Shown here in pieces: positions 10,476 through 19,908 of a stretch of DNA of 64,000 nt. The notes under the pieces are model-generated. The model worked only from the letters and a program-made list of their open reading frames with translations, was not told where the DNA came from and searched no databases. How positions within the stretch are numbered: the first letter of the stretch is position 1; every line of letters starts with the position of its first letter. Both the position numbers and the translations under genes were made by a program. Source of the DNA: Mesorhizobium sp. (lineage in GTDB: Bacteria; Pseudomonadota; Alphaproteobacteria; Rhizobiales; Rhizobiaceae); contig JAHBYX010000001.1 of NCBI GenBank assembly GCA_019635735.1, forward strand, positions 186,001-250,000, written 5' to 3'.

Positions 10476-11405
10476 TCAGGCCGCGAGCCGGGTCGGCAGC
10501 TTCCGGCGAAAGAGGCCGCGACGACCGCCCTTCGTTTCATCGCCGAGCGAGAAGACCTTCGCGTGCAGGAACTCGATCAGTTCCCTTCGATTCCGCATCT
10601 GCCGCAGGTCCTGCCATGCGATCGGCCGACCGATCCGCGCTTCGATCGCCTTGCCGTGGAGCCGGGCGAATTCGCGGATGAGCAGCGAGGTCCGCAGCGT
10701 CAGCGACACGTCATAGAGGGCGCGCCGCAGCGGCGTTGTCGTCTCCGACATCAGCATCGGGCGGCTGACGAGATGGAAAAGCCGGCCGTTCTGCCCGGGA
10801 AAGTAGACCGGAACGACATTGGCGTGCGCTTCCTGGATCAGCTTGGCCGGGAACATCTTCCACGGCAGGTCCCTTGCGCGGCCAAAGCCGTTGGGAGCGG
10901 TCGCGACGCCTCCCCCTGGAAAGATCACGATGGTGACGCCGTCCTTCAGCAGTTCCAGCGCCTCGTGGCGAACGACCATGTTGTTTGCCAGCGCTTCTTT
11001 CGTCTCGTTGAAGTCGACGGGCAGCGAGTAAGGCTCGATTTCCGGAACTTTCAGGAGTTCGGCATTGATCATCACCCGGAACGGCCTGCCCAGCTGCTCC
11101 GCGAGGGAAAGCGCCGCGATGCCGTCGCCGATGCCGAAGGGGTGGTTGGCGACGATGACCAGCGGTCCGTCGGGCAAATCCGCCGGCGGCCAATGGCTCG
11201 CACAGTCGAACCGCACGTCGATCAGCTCAAGCATCCGCCCGAAGATTCTGTCGCCGCTCGGCACGATGGTCGTACGCCAGATCTCGTAGAGGCGCGCATA
11301 GCGGTCGCGGCCGGAGAGGCCCTCGACCGATCGGATGAACCACCGCTTCAAGCGCGGCTGGGAGGGATTTGCGTAGGACAGTTCCGGGAAGCGGTATGCC
11401 GGCAT
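10476..11405 (-). CDS. Lysophospholipid acyltransferase family protein (PlsC-like)
   Basis: A membrane-associated acyltransferase of 309 residues. It carries the catalytic HPFGIGDG box (an HP-x4-D variant of HX4D) preceded by LVIVANH, the acceptor motif IFPGGGVATAP and a later VPVYFPGQNG segment. It probably transfers acyl groups to a lysophospholipid or ornithine-type lipid, but the substrate cannot be read from sequence. ATG at 11405 is chosen because GGAGG lies 8 bases upstream; ATG 11420 has no such site. It is a single gene on the minus strand between the repeat protein and the thrS terminator. Confidence 0.85.
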   Translation of the reverse strand: MPAYRFPELSYANPSQPRLKRWFIRSVEGLSGRDRYARLYEIWRTTIVPSGDRIFGRMLELIDVRFDCASHWPPADLPDGPLVIVANHPFGIGDGIAALSLAEQLGRPFRVMINAELLKVPEIEPYSLPVDFNETKEALANNMVVRHEALELLKDGVTIVIFPGGGVATAPNGFGRARDLPWKMFPAKLIQEAHANVVPVYFPGQNGRLFHLVSRPMLMSETTTPLRRALYDVSLTLRTSLLIREFARLHGKAIEARIGRPIAWQDLRQMRNRRELIEFLHAKVFSLGDETKGGRRGLFRRKLPTRLAA

Positions 11406-11455
11406 TGATCGGGCCTCCATCAGGGGGCCTTAGGCGCGATTGATGACAGCCGGAT

Positions 11456-11481
11456 GAAAAAGGCCGGGCTAACCCCGGCCT
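11456..11481 (-). terminator. Rho-independent terminator of thrS
   Basis: Arms AGGCCGGG (11461-11468) and CCCGGCCT (11474-11481) form an 8-bp stem with a 5-base loop. Read on the minus strand it is followed by a run of five T (AAAAA at 11457-11461 on the plus strand). It lies 9 bp past the thrS stop. Confidence 0.85.
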
Positions 11482-11489
11482 CATTCAAT

Positions 11490-13481
11490 TTAGGCGGCGG
11501 CCTTCCGCTGTGCCTTGCGCCGCCGGAGGTCTGGCGGGGTCGCCTCGTCGACGATCGCCGCGACTGCATCGTCGAGCGACATCGATACCTGGTCGCGCGA
11601 GCCGAGGCGGCGGATATTCACCGTCGCCTCCTCCGCCTCGCGCTTGCCGCAGACCAGCATGACCGGCACCTTGGCCAGGCTGTGCTCGCGGACCTTGTAA
11701 TTGATCTTCTCGTTGCGCAGGTCGAGTTCGGCATGGATGCCCTCGTCGCGCAGCCGTTGCAACACCGCGGCGGCATAGCCGTCGGCCTCGGAGGTGATCG
11801 TCGCGACCACGACCTGGACCGGCGCGAACCAGAGCGGCAGGTGGCCGGCATAGTTCTCGATCAGGATGCCGAGGAACCGCTCCATCGAGCCGCAGATGGC
11901 GCGGTGGACCATCACCGGCTGCTTCTTCTCCGAATCCGAGCCGATGTAGAAGGCGCCGAAACGCTCCGGCAGGTTGAAGTCGACCTGCGTGGTGCCGCAC
12001 TGCCATTCGCGGCCGATGGCATCCTTGAGAACGTATTCGAACTTCGGCCCGTAGAAAGCGCCCTCGCCCGGATTGATCGAGGTTTTTATCCTGCCGTTCG
12101 ACTGGAGCGTGATCTCGTCGAGCACGTCGGACATGATCTTCTCGGCCAGATCCCACGCCTCGTCGGAGCCGACGCGCTTCTCGGGACGCGTGGACAGCTT
12201 CACCGACACCTCCTCGAAGCCGAAGTCGGCATAGGTGGTGAGGATGAGGTTGTTGATCCTCAGACATTCGGCACGAAGCTGGTCTTCGGTGCAGAAGATG
12301 TGCGCATCGTCCTGCGTGAAGCCGCGCACCCGCATCAGCCCGTGCAGCGCGCCTGACGGCTCGTAGCGGTGGACATTGCCAAATTCCGCAAGCTTGATCG
12401 GCAGATCGCGGTAGGACTTCAAGCCGTGCTTGAAGATCTGCACGTGGCCGGGACAGTTCATCGGCTTGAGCGCAAAGACGCGCTCGTCCTCGGTCTCGTC
12501 GCCGGCGACCGTCACCTTGAACATGTTTTCCTTGTACCAGCCCCAGTGACCGGATGTTTCCCACAGCGCCTTGTCGAGCACCTGCGGGGCGTTGACCTCC
12601 TGGTAGCCTTCGTGCGCCAGGCGGCGGCGCATATAGGAGACGAGGTTCTGGAACATCCGCCAGCCCTTGGAATGCCAGAACACGACCCCCGGCCCCTCCT
12701 CCTGGAAGTGGAACAGGTCCATCTCACGGCCCAGGCGCCGATGGTCGCGCTTCTCGGCCTCCGCGAGCATGTTGACGTAAGCGTCGAGCTGCTCCTGGCT
12801 GGCCCAGGCGGTGCCATAGATGCGCGTCAGCATCGGATTGTTCGAGTCGCCACGCCAGTAGGCGCCGGCGACCTTCATCAACTTGAAGGCGTTGCCGACC
12901 TGGCCGGTCGAGGCCATGTGCGGGCCGCGGCAGAGGTCGAACCAGTCGCCCTGCGAGTAGATCTTGAGGTCCTGGCCTTCGGGAATGGCGTCGACGAGCT
13001 GCACCTTGTAGCTCTCGCCCTTCTCGGCGAAGACCTGGCGGGCCTTTTCGCGCGGCCATACCTCCTTGGTGAACGGCTTGTTGCGGCCGATGATCTCCCG
13101 CATCTTCTTCTCGATCGCGGGGAAATCGTCGGGCGTGAACGGCGTCTCGCGGGAGAAGTCGTAGTAGAAGCCGTTCTCGATCACCGGCCCGATCGTGACC
13201 TGCGTGTCGGGCCACAGCTCCTGCACGGCTTCGGCCAGCACATGCGCGGCGTCGTGGCGGATCATGTCCAGCGCAAGCGGATGCTCGCGGGTCAGGATCT
13301 CGATCTTGCCCGAGGTTTCGAGCGGATCGCTCAAATCCCGCGGGGTGCCGTCGATCGCATAGGCAACCGCTTTCTTGGCCAGGGACTTGGAGATCGATTC
13401 GGCGAGTTCGAGGCCGGTCAGCGCCGCGGGATACTCGCGGACGGAACCATCGGGAAATGCGAGGGAGACGGAACGTGACAT
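11490..13481 (-). CDS. thrS: Threonine--tRNA ligase
   Basis: Charges tRNA-Thr with threonine and edits mischarged serine. It has an N-terminal TGS domain (about 1-60), an editing domain with [11 protein letters not shown], a class II catalytic core and a C-terminal anticodon-binding domain. The core includes [35 protein letters not shown] and [19 protein letters not shown]. Cys and His zinc ligands are present in these motifs. ATG at 13481 with an AAGGA site is preferred over an in-frame start 27 bases upstream, since family members begin with a beta strand like [12 protein letters not shown]. The 663-residue length is normal. A good terminator follows. Confidence 0.96.
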   Translation of the reverse strand: MSRSVSLAFPDGSVREYPAALTGLELAESISKSLAKKAVAYAIDGTPRDLSDPLETSGKIEILTREHPLALDMIRHDAAHVLAEAVQELWPDTQVTIGPVIENGFYYDFSRETPFTPDDFPAIEKKMREIIGRNKPFTKEVWPREKARQVFAEKGESYKVQLVDAIPEGQDLKIYSQGDWFDLCRGPHMASTGQVGNAFKLMKVAGAYWRGDSNNPMLTRIYGTAWASQEQLDAYVNMLAEAEKRDHRRLGREMDLFHFQEEGPGVVFWHSKGWRMFQNLVSYMRRRLAHEGYQEVNAPQVLDKALWETSGHWGWYKENMFKVTVAGDETEDERVFALKPMNCPGHVQIFKHGLKSYRDLPIKLAEFGNVHRYEPSGALHGLMRVRGFTQDDAHIFCTEDQLRAECLRINNLILTTYADFGFEEVSVKLSTRPEKRVGSDEAWDLAEKIMSDVLDEITLQSNGRIKTSINPGEGAFYGPKFEYVLKDAIGREWQCGTTQVDFNLPERFGAFYIGSDSEKKQPVMVHRAICGSMERFLGILIENYAGHLPLWFAPVQVVVATITSEADGYAAAVLQRLRDEGIHAELDLRNEKINYKVREHSLAKVPVMLVCGKREAEEATVNIRRLGSRDQVSMSLDDAVAAIVDEATPPDLRRRKAQRKAAA

Positions 13482-13590
13482 GTCTGCTTCCTTATCCAGT
13501 CCCGCCAACGAGCGCGGGTGGGGTTGATGCCGGGAATGGTCCGGCGAGCGGTCTCATACTCATTCGGCCGGTTCGGGTAAAGTCGGCTTC

Positions 13591-13944
13591 TCAGCCGCCG
13601 CGGGTGGCGCGGCTGACGGTCCAGTAGCGCCACGGCAGATACCATGCGAACCGGGGGTCGAGCGTCTCCGGCACGTTGTCGATCCCGTGCGTTCCGCCCG
13701 GGCCACAGCGCATGACGCGGAAGAGCCCCATCCAGCCGCCGGACCAGAGGCCGTGCCGCGCGATCGCTTCATAGGCGTATTCGGAGCAGGTCGGCATGTG
13801 CCGGCAGGAATTGCCGACAAAGCCCGAAAGCGTCAGCTGGTAGAGGCGCACGAAAGCGACGCCGAAGACGCGGCCGGGCGTCTTTCGCCACGGCCCGGCG
13901 TAGTTGCGGCCGTGCGCGGCATGCACATGATTGTGGCCGGTCAC
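13591..13944 (-). CDS. yidD: Membrane protein insertion efficiency factor YidD
   Basis: A 117-residue YidD-family protein that assists YidC-dependent membrane insertion at the inner face of the inner membrane. The hallmark segment is clear: RLYQLTLSGFVGNSCRHMPTCSEYAYEAIARHG with the paired cysteines, then GGWMGLFRVMRC and the HG-x-D-x-VP end. The start is GTG at 13944 with a weak ribosome site. It lies about 110 bp upstream of thrS on the same strand, so the two are probably co-transcribed. Confidence 0.92.
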   Translation of the reverse strand: MTGHNHVHAAHGRNYAGPWRKTPGRVFGVAFVRLYQLTLSGFVGNSCRHMPTCSEYAYEAIARHGLWSGGWMGLFRVMRCGPGGTHGIDNVPETLDPRFAWYLPWRYWTVSRATRGG

Positions 13945-14063
13945 CTCGACGTGCCCTCTTTTCCATTCGCGGACAGTCTGTTCACTACCGGCCGCGTGCG
14001 AAGCTTCGTGCGCTTACTTATGTGCTTGCCAACATTTCCACCAACCGAATTGCGGAAAAAGCC

Positions 14064-15125
14064 ATGTCCGACCAGATAGAACTCGGCCTCGACACGTTCG
14101 GCGACGTCACCGTCGATCTCGAAGGCAGTCTGAAGTCCCAGGCGCAGGTGCTGCGCGATGTCGTCGACGAGGGCGTGCTGGCCGACCAGGTCGGGATCGA
14201 TTTCATCGGCGTCGGCGAACATCATCGCGACGATTTCGCCGTCTCGGCCCCCGAAGTGGTGCTTGCGGCGATCGCGGCGCGGACGCAGCGTATCCGCCTC
14301 GGCTCGGCCGTGACGGTGCTCAGCTCCGACGACCCGATCCGCGTGTTCCAGCGCTTCTCGACCATCGACGCGATATCGAACGGCCGGGCGGAAGTGATCC
14401 TCGGGCGCGGTTCGTTCACCGAATCCTTCCCGCTGTTCGGCTTTGCGCTGAACGACTACGAGAGGCTCTTCTCGGAGAAACTCGACCTCTTCGCCGAGAT
14501 TCTCAAACAGGAGCCGGTCAACTGGAAGGGTTCCGTCCGTCCCGAACTGAGGAACCAGCCGGTCTACCCGCCGATCGAAAACGGCAAGCTCAAGACCTGG
14601 ATCGGCGTCGGCGGCAGCCCGGAATCGGTCGTGCGCGCGGTCCAGTACGGACTGCCGCTGATGCTCGCCATCATCGGCGGCGAGCCGAAGCGCTTCCGCC
14701 AGTTCGTCGATCTCTACCATCGCGCCGCAGAGCAGTTGCAGCAGCCGGTCCTGCCGATCGGGGTGCATTCGCCGGGCCATGTCGCCGACACCGACGAGGA
14801 GGCGCGCGCGCAGCTCTGGCCGGGCTATCAGGCGATCCACAACCGTATCGGCGGCGAGCGGGGCTGGGGTCCGACCTCTATCGCGCGCTTCAACGCGGAA
14901 GCCGACATGGGTTCGCTCTATGTCGGATCGCCGGAAACCGTGGCGAAGAAGATCGCCGGCACGATGAAGGTGCTCGGCGTCAAACGCTTCGACATGAAGT
15001 ACTCGTCAGGCACGCTGCCGCACGAGCACATGATGCGCTCGATCGAGCTCTACGGGACGAAAGTCATGCCGATGGTGAAGGACCTGCTGGCGTCGGAGCG
15101 AGCGACGAACGCTTCCGCTGCATGA
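14064..15125 (+). CDS. LLM-class flavin-dependent oxidoreductase
   Basis: A 353-residue luciferase-like monooxygenase (TIM barrel, FMN or F420 class). It begins IELGLDTFGDV and contains DFIGVGEHHRDDF near residue 50, RIRLGSAVTVLSSDDPIRVFQRF and GRAEVILGRGSF, the usual active-site and flavin-contact regions. The substrate is unknown. ATG 14064 is chosen; an earlier in-frame start at 14022 adds a weakly supported N-terminus. The gene is on the plus strand between minus-strand yidD and the NifU-like gene, and converges with the latter, so it looks like an insertion into an older neighbourhood. Confidence 0.87.
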   Translation: MSDQIELGLDTFGDVTVDLEGSLKSQAQVLRDVVDEGVLADQVGIDFIGVGEHHRDDFAVSAPEVVLAAIAARTQRIRLGSAVTVLSSDDPIRVFQRFSTIDAISNGRAEVILGRGSFTESFPLFGFALNDYERLFSEKLDLFAEILKQEPVNWKGSVRPELRNQPVYPPIENGKLKTWIGVGGSPESVVRAVQYGLPLMLAIIGGEPKRFRQFVDLYHRAAEQLQQPVLPIGVHSPGHVADTDEEARAQLWPGYQAIHNRIGGERGWGPTSIARFNAEADMGSLYVGSPETVAKKIAGTMKVLGVKRFDMKYSSGTLPHEHMMRSIELYGTKVMPMVKDLLASERATNASAA

Positions 15126-15134
15126 TGCCTGGGG

Positions 15135-15578
15135 TCAGGCCGCCTCGGCCTGGCGCTTCTCGATCTGGCCGATCGCATCGACCACCGCGTCGAAGGTCAG
15201 CATCGTGGATGCGTGGCGCGCCTTGTAGTCGCGCACGGGTTCCAGATATTTCAGGTCGGAGAAGCGGCCGCCCGGCGGCGGGCCGTTTTCCTTCAGCATC
15301 CTGAACATCGTCTCGCGCACCTCGCGCAATTCCTGGGCGGAGGCGCCGACGACGTTCTGCGCCATGATCGAGGACGAGGCCTGCCCAAGCGCGCAGGCCT
15401 TCACGTCGTGGGCGAAATCGGTCACCACGCCGTTCTCCATCTTCAGGTCGACGATCACCGTCGAGCCGCAGAGCCGGGAATGTGCCTTGGCGGTCGCATC
15501 GGCGTCGCTCAGCCGACCCAGCCGGGTGATATTGCCGGCAAAGCCGAGAATTTTCGCATTGTAGACGTCGTCGATCAT
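15135..15578 (-). CDS. Iron-sulfur cluster assembly scaffold-like protein (NifU N-terminal family)
   Basis: A 147-residue IscU/NifU-N-like protein. Two cluster-ligand cysteines are recognisable: Cys37 in RLCGST and Cys62 in KACALGQASSS. The position of the third, normally in an HC motif, is RHAS (Ala123). So either the cluster site is incomplete or another ligand is used. This variant seems common in alphaproteobacteria next to folE. ATG 15578 is chosen over an upstream in-frame start because the family begins with a short helix like MIDDVYN. It has its own promoter (15653-15682) and is divergent from folE. Confidence 0.85.
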   Translation of the reverse strand: MIDDVYNAKILGFAGNITRLGRLSDADATAKAHSRLCGSTVIVDLKMENGVVTDFAHDVKACALGQASSSIMAQNVVGASAQELREVRETMFRMLKENGPPPGGRFSDLKYLEPVRDYKARHASTMLTFDAVVDAIGQIEKRQAEAA

Positions 15579-15652
15579 GATTTTCCGGCCTCGACGCACA
15601 TTTCGAAACGGAGCGTCTCATGCCGCCGTCTTTTCCTGACGGCAGCCAAGCA

Positions 15653-15682
15653 TATATAGTGGTTCATAGTCGGTTGCGGCAA
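15653..15682 (-). promoter_or_regulatory. Sigma-70-like promoter for the NifU-like gene
   Basis: On the minus strand TTGCCG (15682-15677) is followed after 18 bp by TATATA (15658-15653), about 75 bp before the ATG at 15578. The hexamers match the consensus at 4/6 and 5/6 positions. Confidence 0.45.
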
Positions 15683-15760
15683 GTTGACCCTTTGACCAGC
15701 CGCCACCGACAGCAGGGAAGCGTGCCGCTTTAGGCCGGGATCGCCCGGACCACGGAAGAA

Positions 15761-15816
15761 GGCAGTGACCCGTTCAACTCGTTTCCCGATATGTGAGGGA
15801 AACTACGGGAGACGCC
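15761..15816 (+). promoter_or_regulatory. THF-II riboswitch (folE RNA motif)
   Basis: The folE leader contains CCGTTCAACTCG (15769-15780), a 7-bp hairpin GTTTCCC/GGGAAAC (15781-15787 with 15797-15803) and ACTACGGGAG (15802-15811). This matches, from memory, the conserved core of the tetrahydrofolate-sensing THF-II riboswitch described upstream of folE in alphaproteobacteria. The ribosome site ACGGGAG is inside the conserved 3' strand, so ligand binding would hide it and lower GTP cyclohydrolase translation. The hairpin sequence is variable in the class, as expected. Confidence 0.78.
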
Positions 15817-15820
15817 TTCG

Positions 15821-16459
15821 ATGGACGCCGCGATCAAAAGACTTCTGCCGGACCCCGGCAACGACAGCCGTCAATCGGATCGGCCGACGGAGGCAGAGGT
15901 CGAAGCGGCCGTCCGCGTCCTCTTGCGATGGACGGGCGACAATCCCGACCGCGAGGGTCTGATCGACACGCCGCGCCGGGTGATGAAGGCCTATCGCGAG
16001 ATGTTCAACGGCTATGGTCTCTCGCCGTCCGAGGAACTCGGGCGCACGTTCGAGGAAGTCGCCGGCTATGACGATCTCGTCATCGTGCGCGACATCCAGT
16101 TCCATTCGCATTGCGAGCACCACATGGTGCCGATCATAGGACGCGCCCATGTCGGCTACCTGCCCGACGGCAAGGTCGTGGGCCTGTCGAAGATCGCCCG
16201 CGTCGTCGATATCTTCGCCCACCGGCTGCAGACGCAGGAGGCGATGACCGCGCAGATCGCAGCGGTGATCCAGGACGTGCTCAATCCACGCGGCGTGGCC
16301 GTCATCATCGAGGCCGAGCACATGTGCATGGCGATGCGAGGCATCCGCAAGCAGGGCTCGACGACCATGACCTCAACCTTCACCGGCTCATTCAAGGACA
16401 GTCCGGAGGAGCAGGTGCGTTTCGTGACGATGGTGCGCGGCGCGGCCGCGCCGAAGTGA
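15821..16459 (+). CDS. folE: GTP cyclohydrolase I (FolE)
   Basis: Converts GTP to 7,8-dihydroneopterin triphosphate, the first step of tetrahydrofolate synthesis. The 212-residue protein has the full type I core: [17 protein letters not shown], the zinc/active-site region [40 protein letters not shown] and the second Cys in [16 protein letters not shown]. The ATG at 15821 follows the ACGGGAG site embedded in a THF-II riboswitch, so product feedback at translation is likely. hisI follows 45 bp downstream on the same strand. Confidence 0.96.
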   Translation: MDAAIKRLLPDPGNDSRQSDRPTEAEVEAAVRVLLRWTGDNPDREGLIDTPRRVMKAYREMFNGYGLSPSEELGRTFEEVAGYDDLVIVRDIQFHSHCEHHMVPIIGRAHVGYLPDGKVVGLSKIARVVDIFAHRLQTQEAMTAQIAAVIQDVLNPRGVAVIIEAEHMCMAMRGIRKQGSTTMTSTFTGSFKDSPEEQVRFVTMVRGAAAPK

Positions 16460-16504
16460 CTTCGGGGCTGACAATCCGGCCGGCCCCGTGCGATAGGACC
16501 GGCC

Positions 16505-16966
16505 ATGACAAGCCCCATCCGTTTCGATCCGCCGCCGTCAGACAAGTCGGCCCTCGAGGAAGGCCCGGCATTCACGCCGCGCTTCGACGCCAACGGCCTC
16601 GTCACCGTCGTGGTGACCGACGCCGGCGACGGCACGCTGCTCATGGTCGCGCATATGAATGCCGAGGCGCTGGCCCTGACGCTTCAGACAGGCATCGCCC
16701 ACTACTGGTCGCGCTCGCGCAATTCGCTCTGGAAGAAGGGCGAGACCTCCGGCAATTTCCAGCACGTGAAGGAAGTTCGGACCGACTGCGACCAGGACGC
16801 GATCTGGCTCAAGGTCTCCGTCTCCGGGCACGACGCGACGTGCCACACCGGCCGGCGCTCCTGCTTTTACCGCGTGATTGAAACCAAAGGCGCTTCCGCC
16901 CATTTGAGTCATGACGGAAGCGAAGCGTTGTTCGACGCGGAGCACACCTACAAAGCGAAGACGTAG
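16505..16966 (+). CDS. hisI: Phosphoribosyl-AMP cyclohydrolase
   Basis: Opens the purine ring of phosphoribosyl-AMP in the third step of histidine biosynthesis. The stand-alone 153-residue form has [18 protein letters not shown], the metal-binding DCDQDA and the zinc-binding [10 protein letters not shown] motif. No HisE domain is fused, as is usual in alphaproteobacteria. It lies 45 bp after folE and is followed by a GGCGCC hairpin, so folE-hisI is probably a two-gene transcript. Confidence 0.95.
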   Translation: MTSPIRFDPPPSDKSALEEGPAFTPRFDANGLVTVVVTDAGDGTLLMVAHMNAEALALTLQTGIAHYWSRSRNSLWKKGETSGNFQHVKEVRTDCDQDAIWLKVSVSGHDATCHTGRRSCFYRVIETKGASAHLSHDGSEALFDAEHTYKAKT

Positions 16967-16968
16967 CC

Positions 16969-16984
16969 GGCGCCACAAGGCGCC
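16969..16984 (+). terminator. Hairpin after hisI
   Basis: GGCGCC-ACAA-GGCGCC forms a 6-bp stem two bases past the hisI stop. It has only a pyrimidine-rich tail and no T-run, so it may be an attenuating or processing hairpin rather than a full terminator. Confidence 0.4.
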
Positions 16985-17069
16985 CTCGTCCTTCTCGTGC
17001 CTGTGCGAGGCGATTCACGCTTCCGAAACATCCCGCGGCGTATAAGGCGAGCGGGAGAGGGAGAGTGAC

Positions 17070-18020
17070 ATGTCGATGCTCGACTGGGCATCCCTACGCG
17101 GAAGAGGCACCGGAGCGGACCAGTTTCCGCCCTTGCCGGACGAATTGACCAAGCCATTGAGGAAATCGGGCGTGGCGCTCGCGCTCGGAGGTGGAGCGGC
17201 GCGCGGCTGGGCCCACATCGGCGTGCTGAGAGCGCTGGACGAAGCCGGCATCCGCATCAACATGATCGCAGGCACCTCGATCGGCGCGCTTGTCGGAGGC
17301 TGCTATCTCGCCGGCAAGCTGGATGAACTGGAGGAATTCGCGCGCTCGCTGACAAAGCGCCGCGTTTTCGGCCTGATGGATTTCCATCTCGGCGGCAACG
17401 GGCTGCTCGGCGGCATGAAGCTCACTGCGCGGATGCAGCAGCATATGAACGGGCTGAGATTCGAAGATCTCGACCGGCCCTTCGTCTGCGTCGCGACCGA
17501 GATCAAGACCGGGCACGAGATCTGGCTGTCGAGCGGAATCCTCATCACCGCGATGCGCGCGTCCTACGCGTTGCCGGGCGTGTTTGAGCCCATCCACTGC
17601 AACCGCCGCACGCTCGTGGACGGGGCTTTGGTCAATCCGGTGCCGGTTTCGGTCTGCCGGGCACATGAGCAGCCCCTCGTGGTGGCGGTCAACCTGCACT
17701 ACGACCTGTTCGGCCGCGCCGCGGTGGTCAAGCACAGCGCCATCGACGAGCCGGTCATGGCCGCGATGGAAGGGGTTCCAAGCGAGCGCGAGTCGCGGCT
17801 CGGCATCACCGGCGTGATGGTCGAGGCGTTCAACATTATCCAGGATCGCATCTCTCGCGCCCGGCTCGCCGGCGACCCGCCCGACCTTTCGCTGCAGCCG
17901 AAGCTCGGGCATGTCGGGTTGACCGAATTCCACCGCGCCGACGAACTGATCCGCCTCGGCTATGAAGCGACGCGCGCGCAGATCGGTGAGCTTGAACGCC
18001 TTCAGGGCGTTCTGGCTTAG
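17070..18020 (+). CDS. Patatin-like phospholipase (RssA-like)
   Basis: A 316-residue patatin-domain serine esterase. The oxyanion loop is GGGAARGWAHIG (about residues 41-52), the nucleophile elbow is GTSIG (about 70), and the catalytic Asp is in VDGALVNPVP (about 190). These form the Ser-Asp dyad of bacterial patatins such as RssA. It is probably a lipid acyl hydrolase; the substrate is unknown. There is no secretion signal, so it is likely cytoplasmic or membrane-peripheral. A purine-rich ribosome site precedes ATG 17070. It converges with recJ, leaving 8 bp between the stops. Confidence 0.88.
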   Translation: MSMLDWASLRGRGTGADQFPPLPDELTKPLRKSGVALALGGGAARGWAHIGVLRALDEAGIRINMIAGTSIGALVGGCYLAGKLDELEEFARSLTKRRVFGLMDFHLGGNGLLGGMKLTARMQQHMNGLRFEDLDRPFVCVATEIKTGHEIWLSSGILITAMRASYALPGVFEPIHCNRRTLVDGALVNPVPVSVCRAHEQPLVVAVNLHYDLFGRAAVVKHSAIDEPVMAAMEGVPSERESRLGITGVMVEAFNIIQDRISRARLAGDPPDLSLQPKLGHVGLTEFHRADELIRLGYEATRAQIGELERLQGVLA

Positions 18021-18028
18021 TCGACTGC

Positions 18029-19819
18029 CTAGTCGGCCGGCGCGGCGTCGACGATGCGCAATTGTGGACTGGAACTGCCGTTCCAATAGTTGATCGACAG
18101 AGTTCCGGCGACATGGACTAGTCGGCCGCGACTGGCCGTCAGGAAGGCGCCGAGATCGGTCTCGGCCGCGCGGAACGCCATGGCGGCGATGCGTCCGCCT
18201 GCTTCGGAACGCAGCTCGACGCGCAGATGTCCGCCATTGCCGACCGTTCGGATATCGGCGACGCGATGGCGGGGCAGCGCCAGGATGGGCTGGGGATGGC
18301 CGGAACCGAATGGCCCCGCGCGCTCGAGTTCCTCGGCGAGGGTCAGCGTGGCGCCATCCGCCGACACGGCTGCGTCGATCTTCAGGCTGTCGGCGTCGCG
18401 CAGTTCGAACACCGTCTCCCCGGCATGTTCTTCGAAGAAGGCGCGAAGCTCGCCGAGCCGCGACCGCTCCACAGTGATGCCGGCCGCCATCGCATGCCCG
18501 CCGCCCTTGATCAGCAGGCCGCGGTCGACCGCCTCGCGCACCATGCGGCCGAGGTCGAAGCCCGCGATCGAGCGGCCGGAGCCGGAGCCGATGCCGGTCG
18601 AGTTGAAGGCGATGGCGAAGGCCGGCCGCCGCGCATGGTCCTTCAGCCGCGACGCAAGCAGGCCGACGATGCCCGGATGCCATTTGTCGTTTGCCGTGAC
18701 GAGCACGGCCGGCCCCTGCCCTCCGATGAGTTCCGCATCGGCTTCCGCCTTCGCCTCGGCGAGCATCCCCTGCTCCATCGCCTGGCGCTCGGAGTTCAGC
18801 CGATCGAGCGTTTCGGCGATCTTCGCTGCCTCCATAGGATCGTCCAGCGTCAGCAGCCGGCTGCCAAGCGCGGCATCGCCGATACGACCACCGGCATTGA
18901 TGCGGGGACCGATCATGAAGCCAAAATGGTAGGGATTGAGCGGCTCGCCGATGCGGGCGGCGCGCGCCAGGGTTGCAATCCCCGGATTTGTCATGCGCCG
19001 TGCCGTAACCAGTCCCTTCACGACAAAGGCGCGGTTGAGGCCGACGAGCGGCACTACATCGCAGACGGTCGCCAGCGCGACGAGGTCGAGCATGGCAAGC
19101 AGGTCCGGAGGAGGCGGACCGCCGGCTTCGCGCAGCAGGCGCGATACGTGCACCAGCGTCATGAACACGACGCCTGCCGCGCAGAGATATCCAAGCGCGG
19201 AAAGATCGTCCTCGCGGTTCGGATTGACGACAGCGCAGGCCGGCGGGAGCGCGCCGCCGACCTGGTGATGGTCGAGCACCACGACGTCGGCGCCGATTGC
19301 GTTTGCCGCCTCGATCGACGGGGCGCTGTTGGTGCCGCAGTCGACCGTCACGATCAGGGTTGCGCCGCGCGCGACGAGTTCGCGCATGGCTTCGGGGTTC
19401 GGTCCGTAACCTTCGAAGATGCGGTCCGGGATGTAGATTTCGGATTGAACTCCGAAATGGTCGAGATAGCGCTTCATAAGGGCCGAGGAGCAGGCGCCGT
19501 CGACGTCGTAGTCGCCGAAGATCGCGACCCGCTCGCGGTGCCGGATCGCCCGCGCAATGCGCTCGCCGGCCCTGTCCATGTCGGTGATCGTCAGCGGATC
19601 CGGCATCAGGTCGCGGATGGTCGGATCCATGAACCGTTCCGCCGTTTCCGGGCCGACATCGCGTCCGGCCAGAACGCGCGCCACGATGTCGGATATGCCG
19701 TGCCCCTGCGCGATGGCGAGCGCGACGTTCTCCTGGCGCTCGCTCAAGCGATGCTCCCAGGCGATGCCGGTGGCGGAGGCGCGGATACCGAGAAAGAGGC
19801 GTGGGGTCTGTGGCACCAC
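18029..19819 (-). CDS. recJ: Single-stranded-DNA-specific exonuclease RecJ
   Basis: A 5'-3' exonuclease acting in recombination and mismatch repair. The DHH phosphoesterase core is complete: IFGDYDVDGACSSALM, VDCGTN, VVLDHHQVGG, then MIGPRINAGGRIGDA and the DHHA1/OB region with GSGSGRSIAGFDL and KGGGHAMAAG. The 596-residue length is typical. The start is one of two adjacent GTG codons (19819 or 19816), with no clear ribosome site. It is the last gene of the minus-strand hom-glpX-VOC-recJ run. Confidence 0.95.
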   Translation of the reverse strand: MVPQTPRLFLGIRASATGIAWEHRLSERQENVALAIAQGHGISDIVARVLAGRDVGPETAERFMDPTIRDLMPDPLTITDMDRAGERIARAIRHRERVAIFGDYDVDGACSSALMKRYLDHFGVQSEIYIPDRIFEGYGPNPEAMRELVARGATLIVTVDCGTNSAPSIEAANAIGADVVVLDHHQVGGALPPACAVVNPNREDDLSALGYLCAAGVVFMTLVHVSRLLREAGGPPPPDLLAMLDLVALATVCDVVPLVGLNRAFVVKGLVTARRMTNPGIATLARAARIGEPLNPYHFGFMIGPRINAGGRIGDAALGSRLLTLDDPMEAAKIAETLDRLNSERQAMEQGMLAEAKAEADAELIGGQGPAVLVTANDKWHPGIVGLLASRLKDHARRPAFAIAFNSTGIGSGSGRSIAGFDLGRMVREAVDRGLLIKGGGHAMAAGITVERSRLGELRAFFEEHAGETVFELRDADSLKIDAAVSADGATLTLAEELERAGPFGSGHPQPILALPRHRVADIRTVGNGGHLRVELRSEAGGRIAAMAFRAAETDLGAFLTASRGRLVHVAGTLSINYWNGSSSPQLRIVDAAPAD

Positions 19820-19908
19820 GCTAACGTCTGTATCCGGGCCGCCCTGTCAAGCTTGCCGGATTCCAGCAGGGCGGCACGGGACGACTTGGATCCGCCAGGA
19901 ACCACCGC

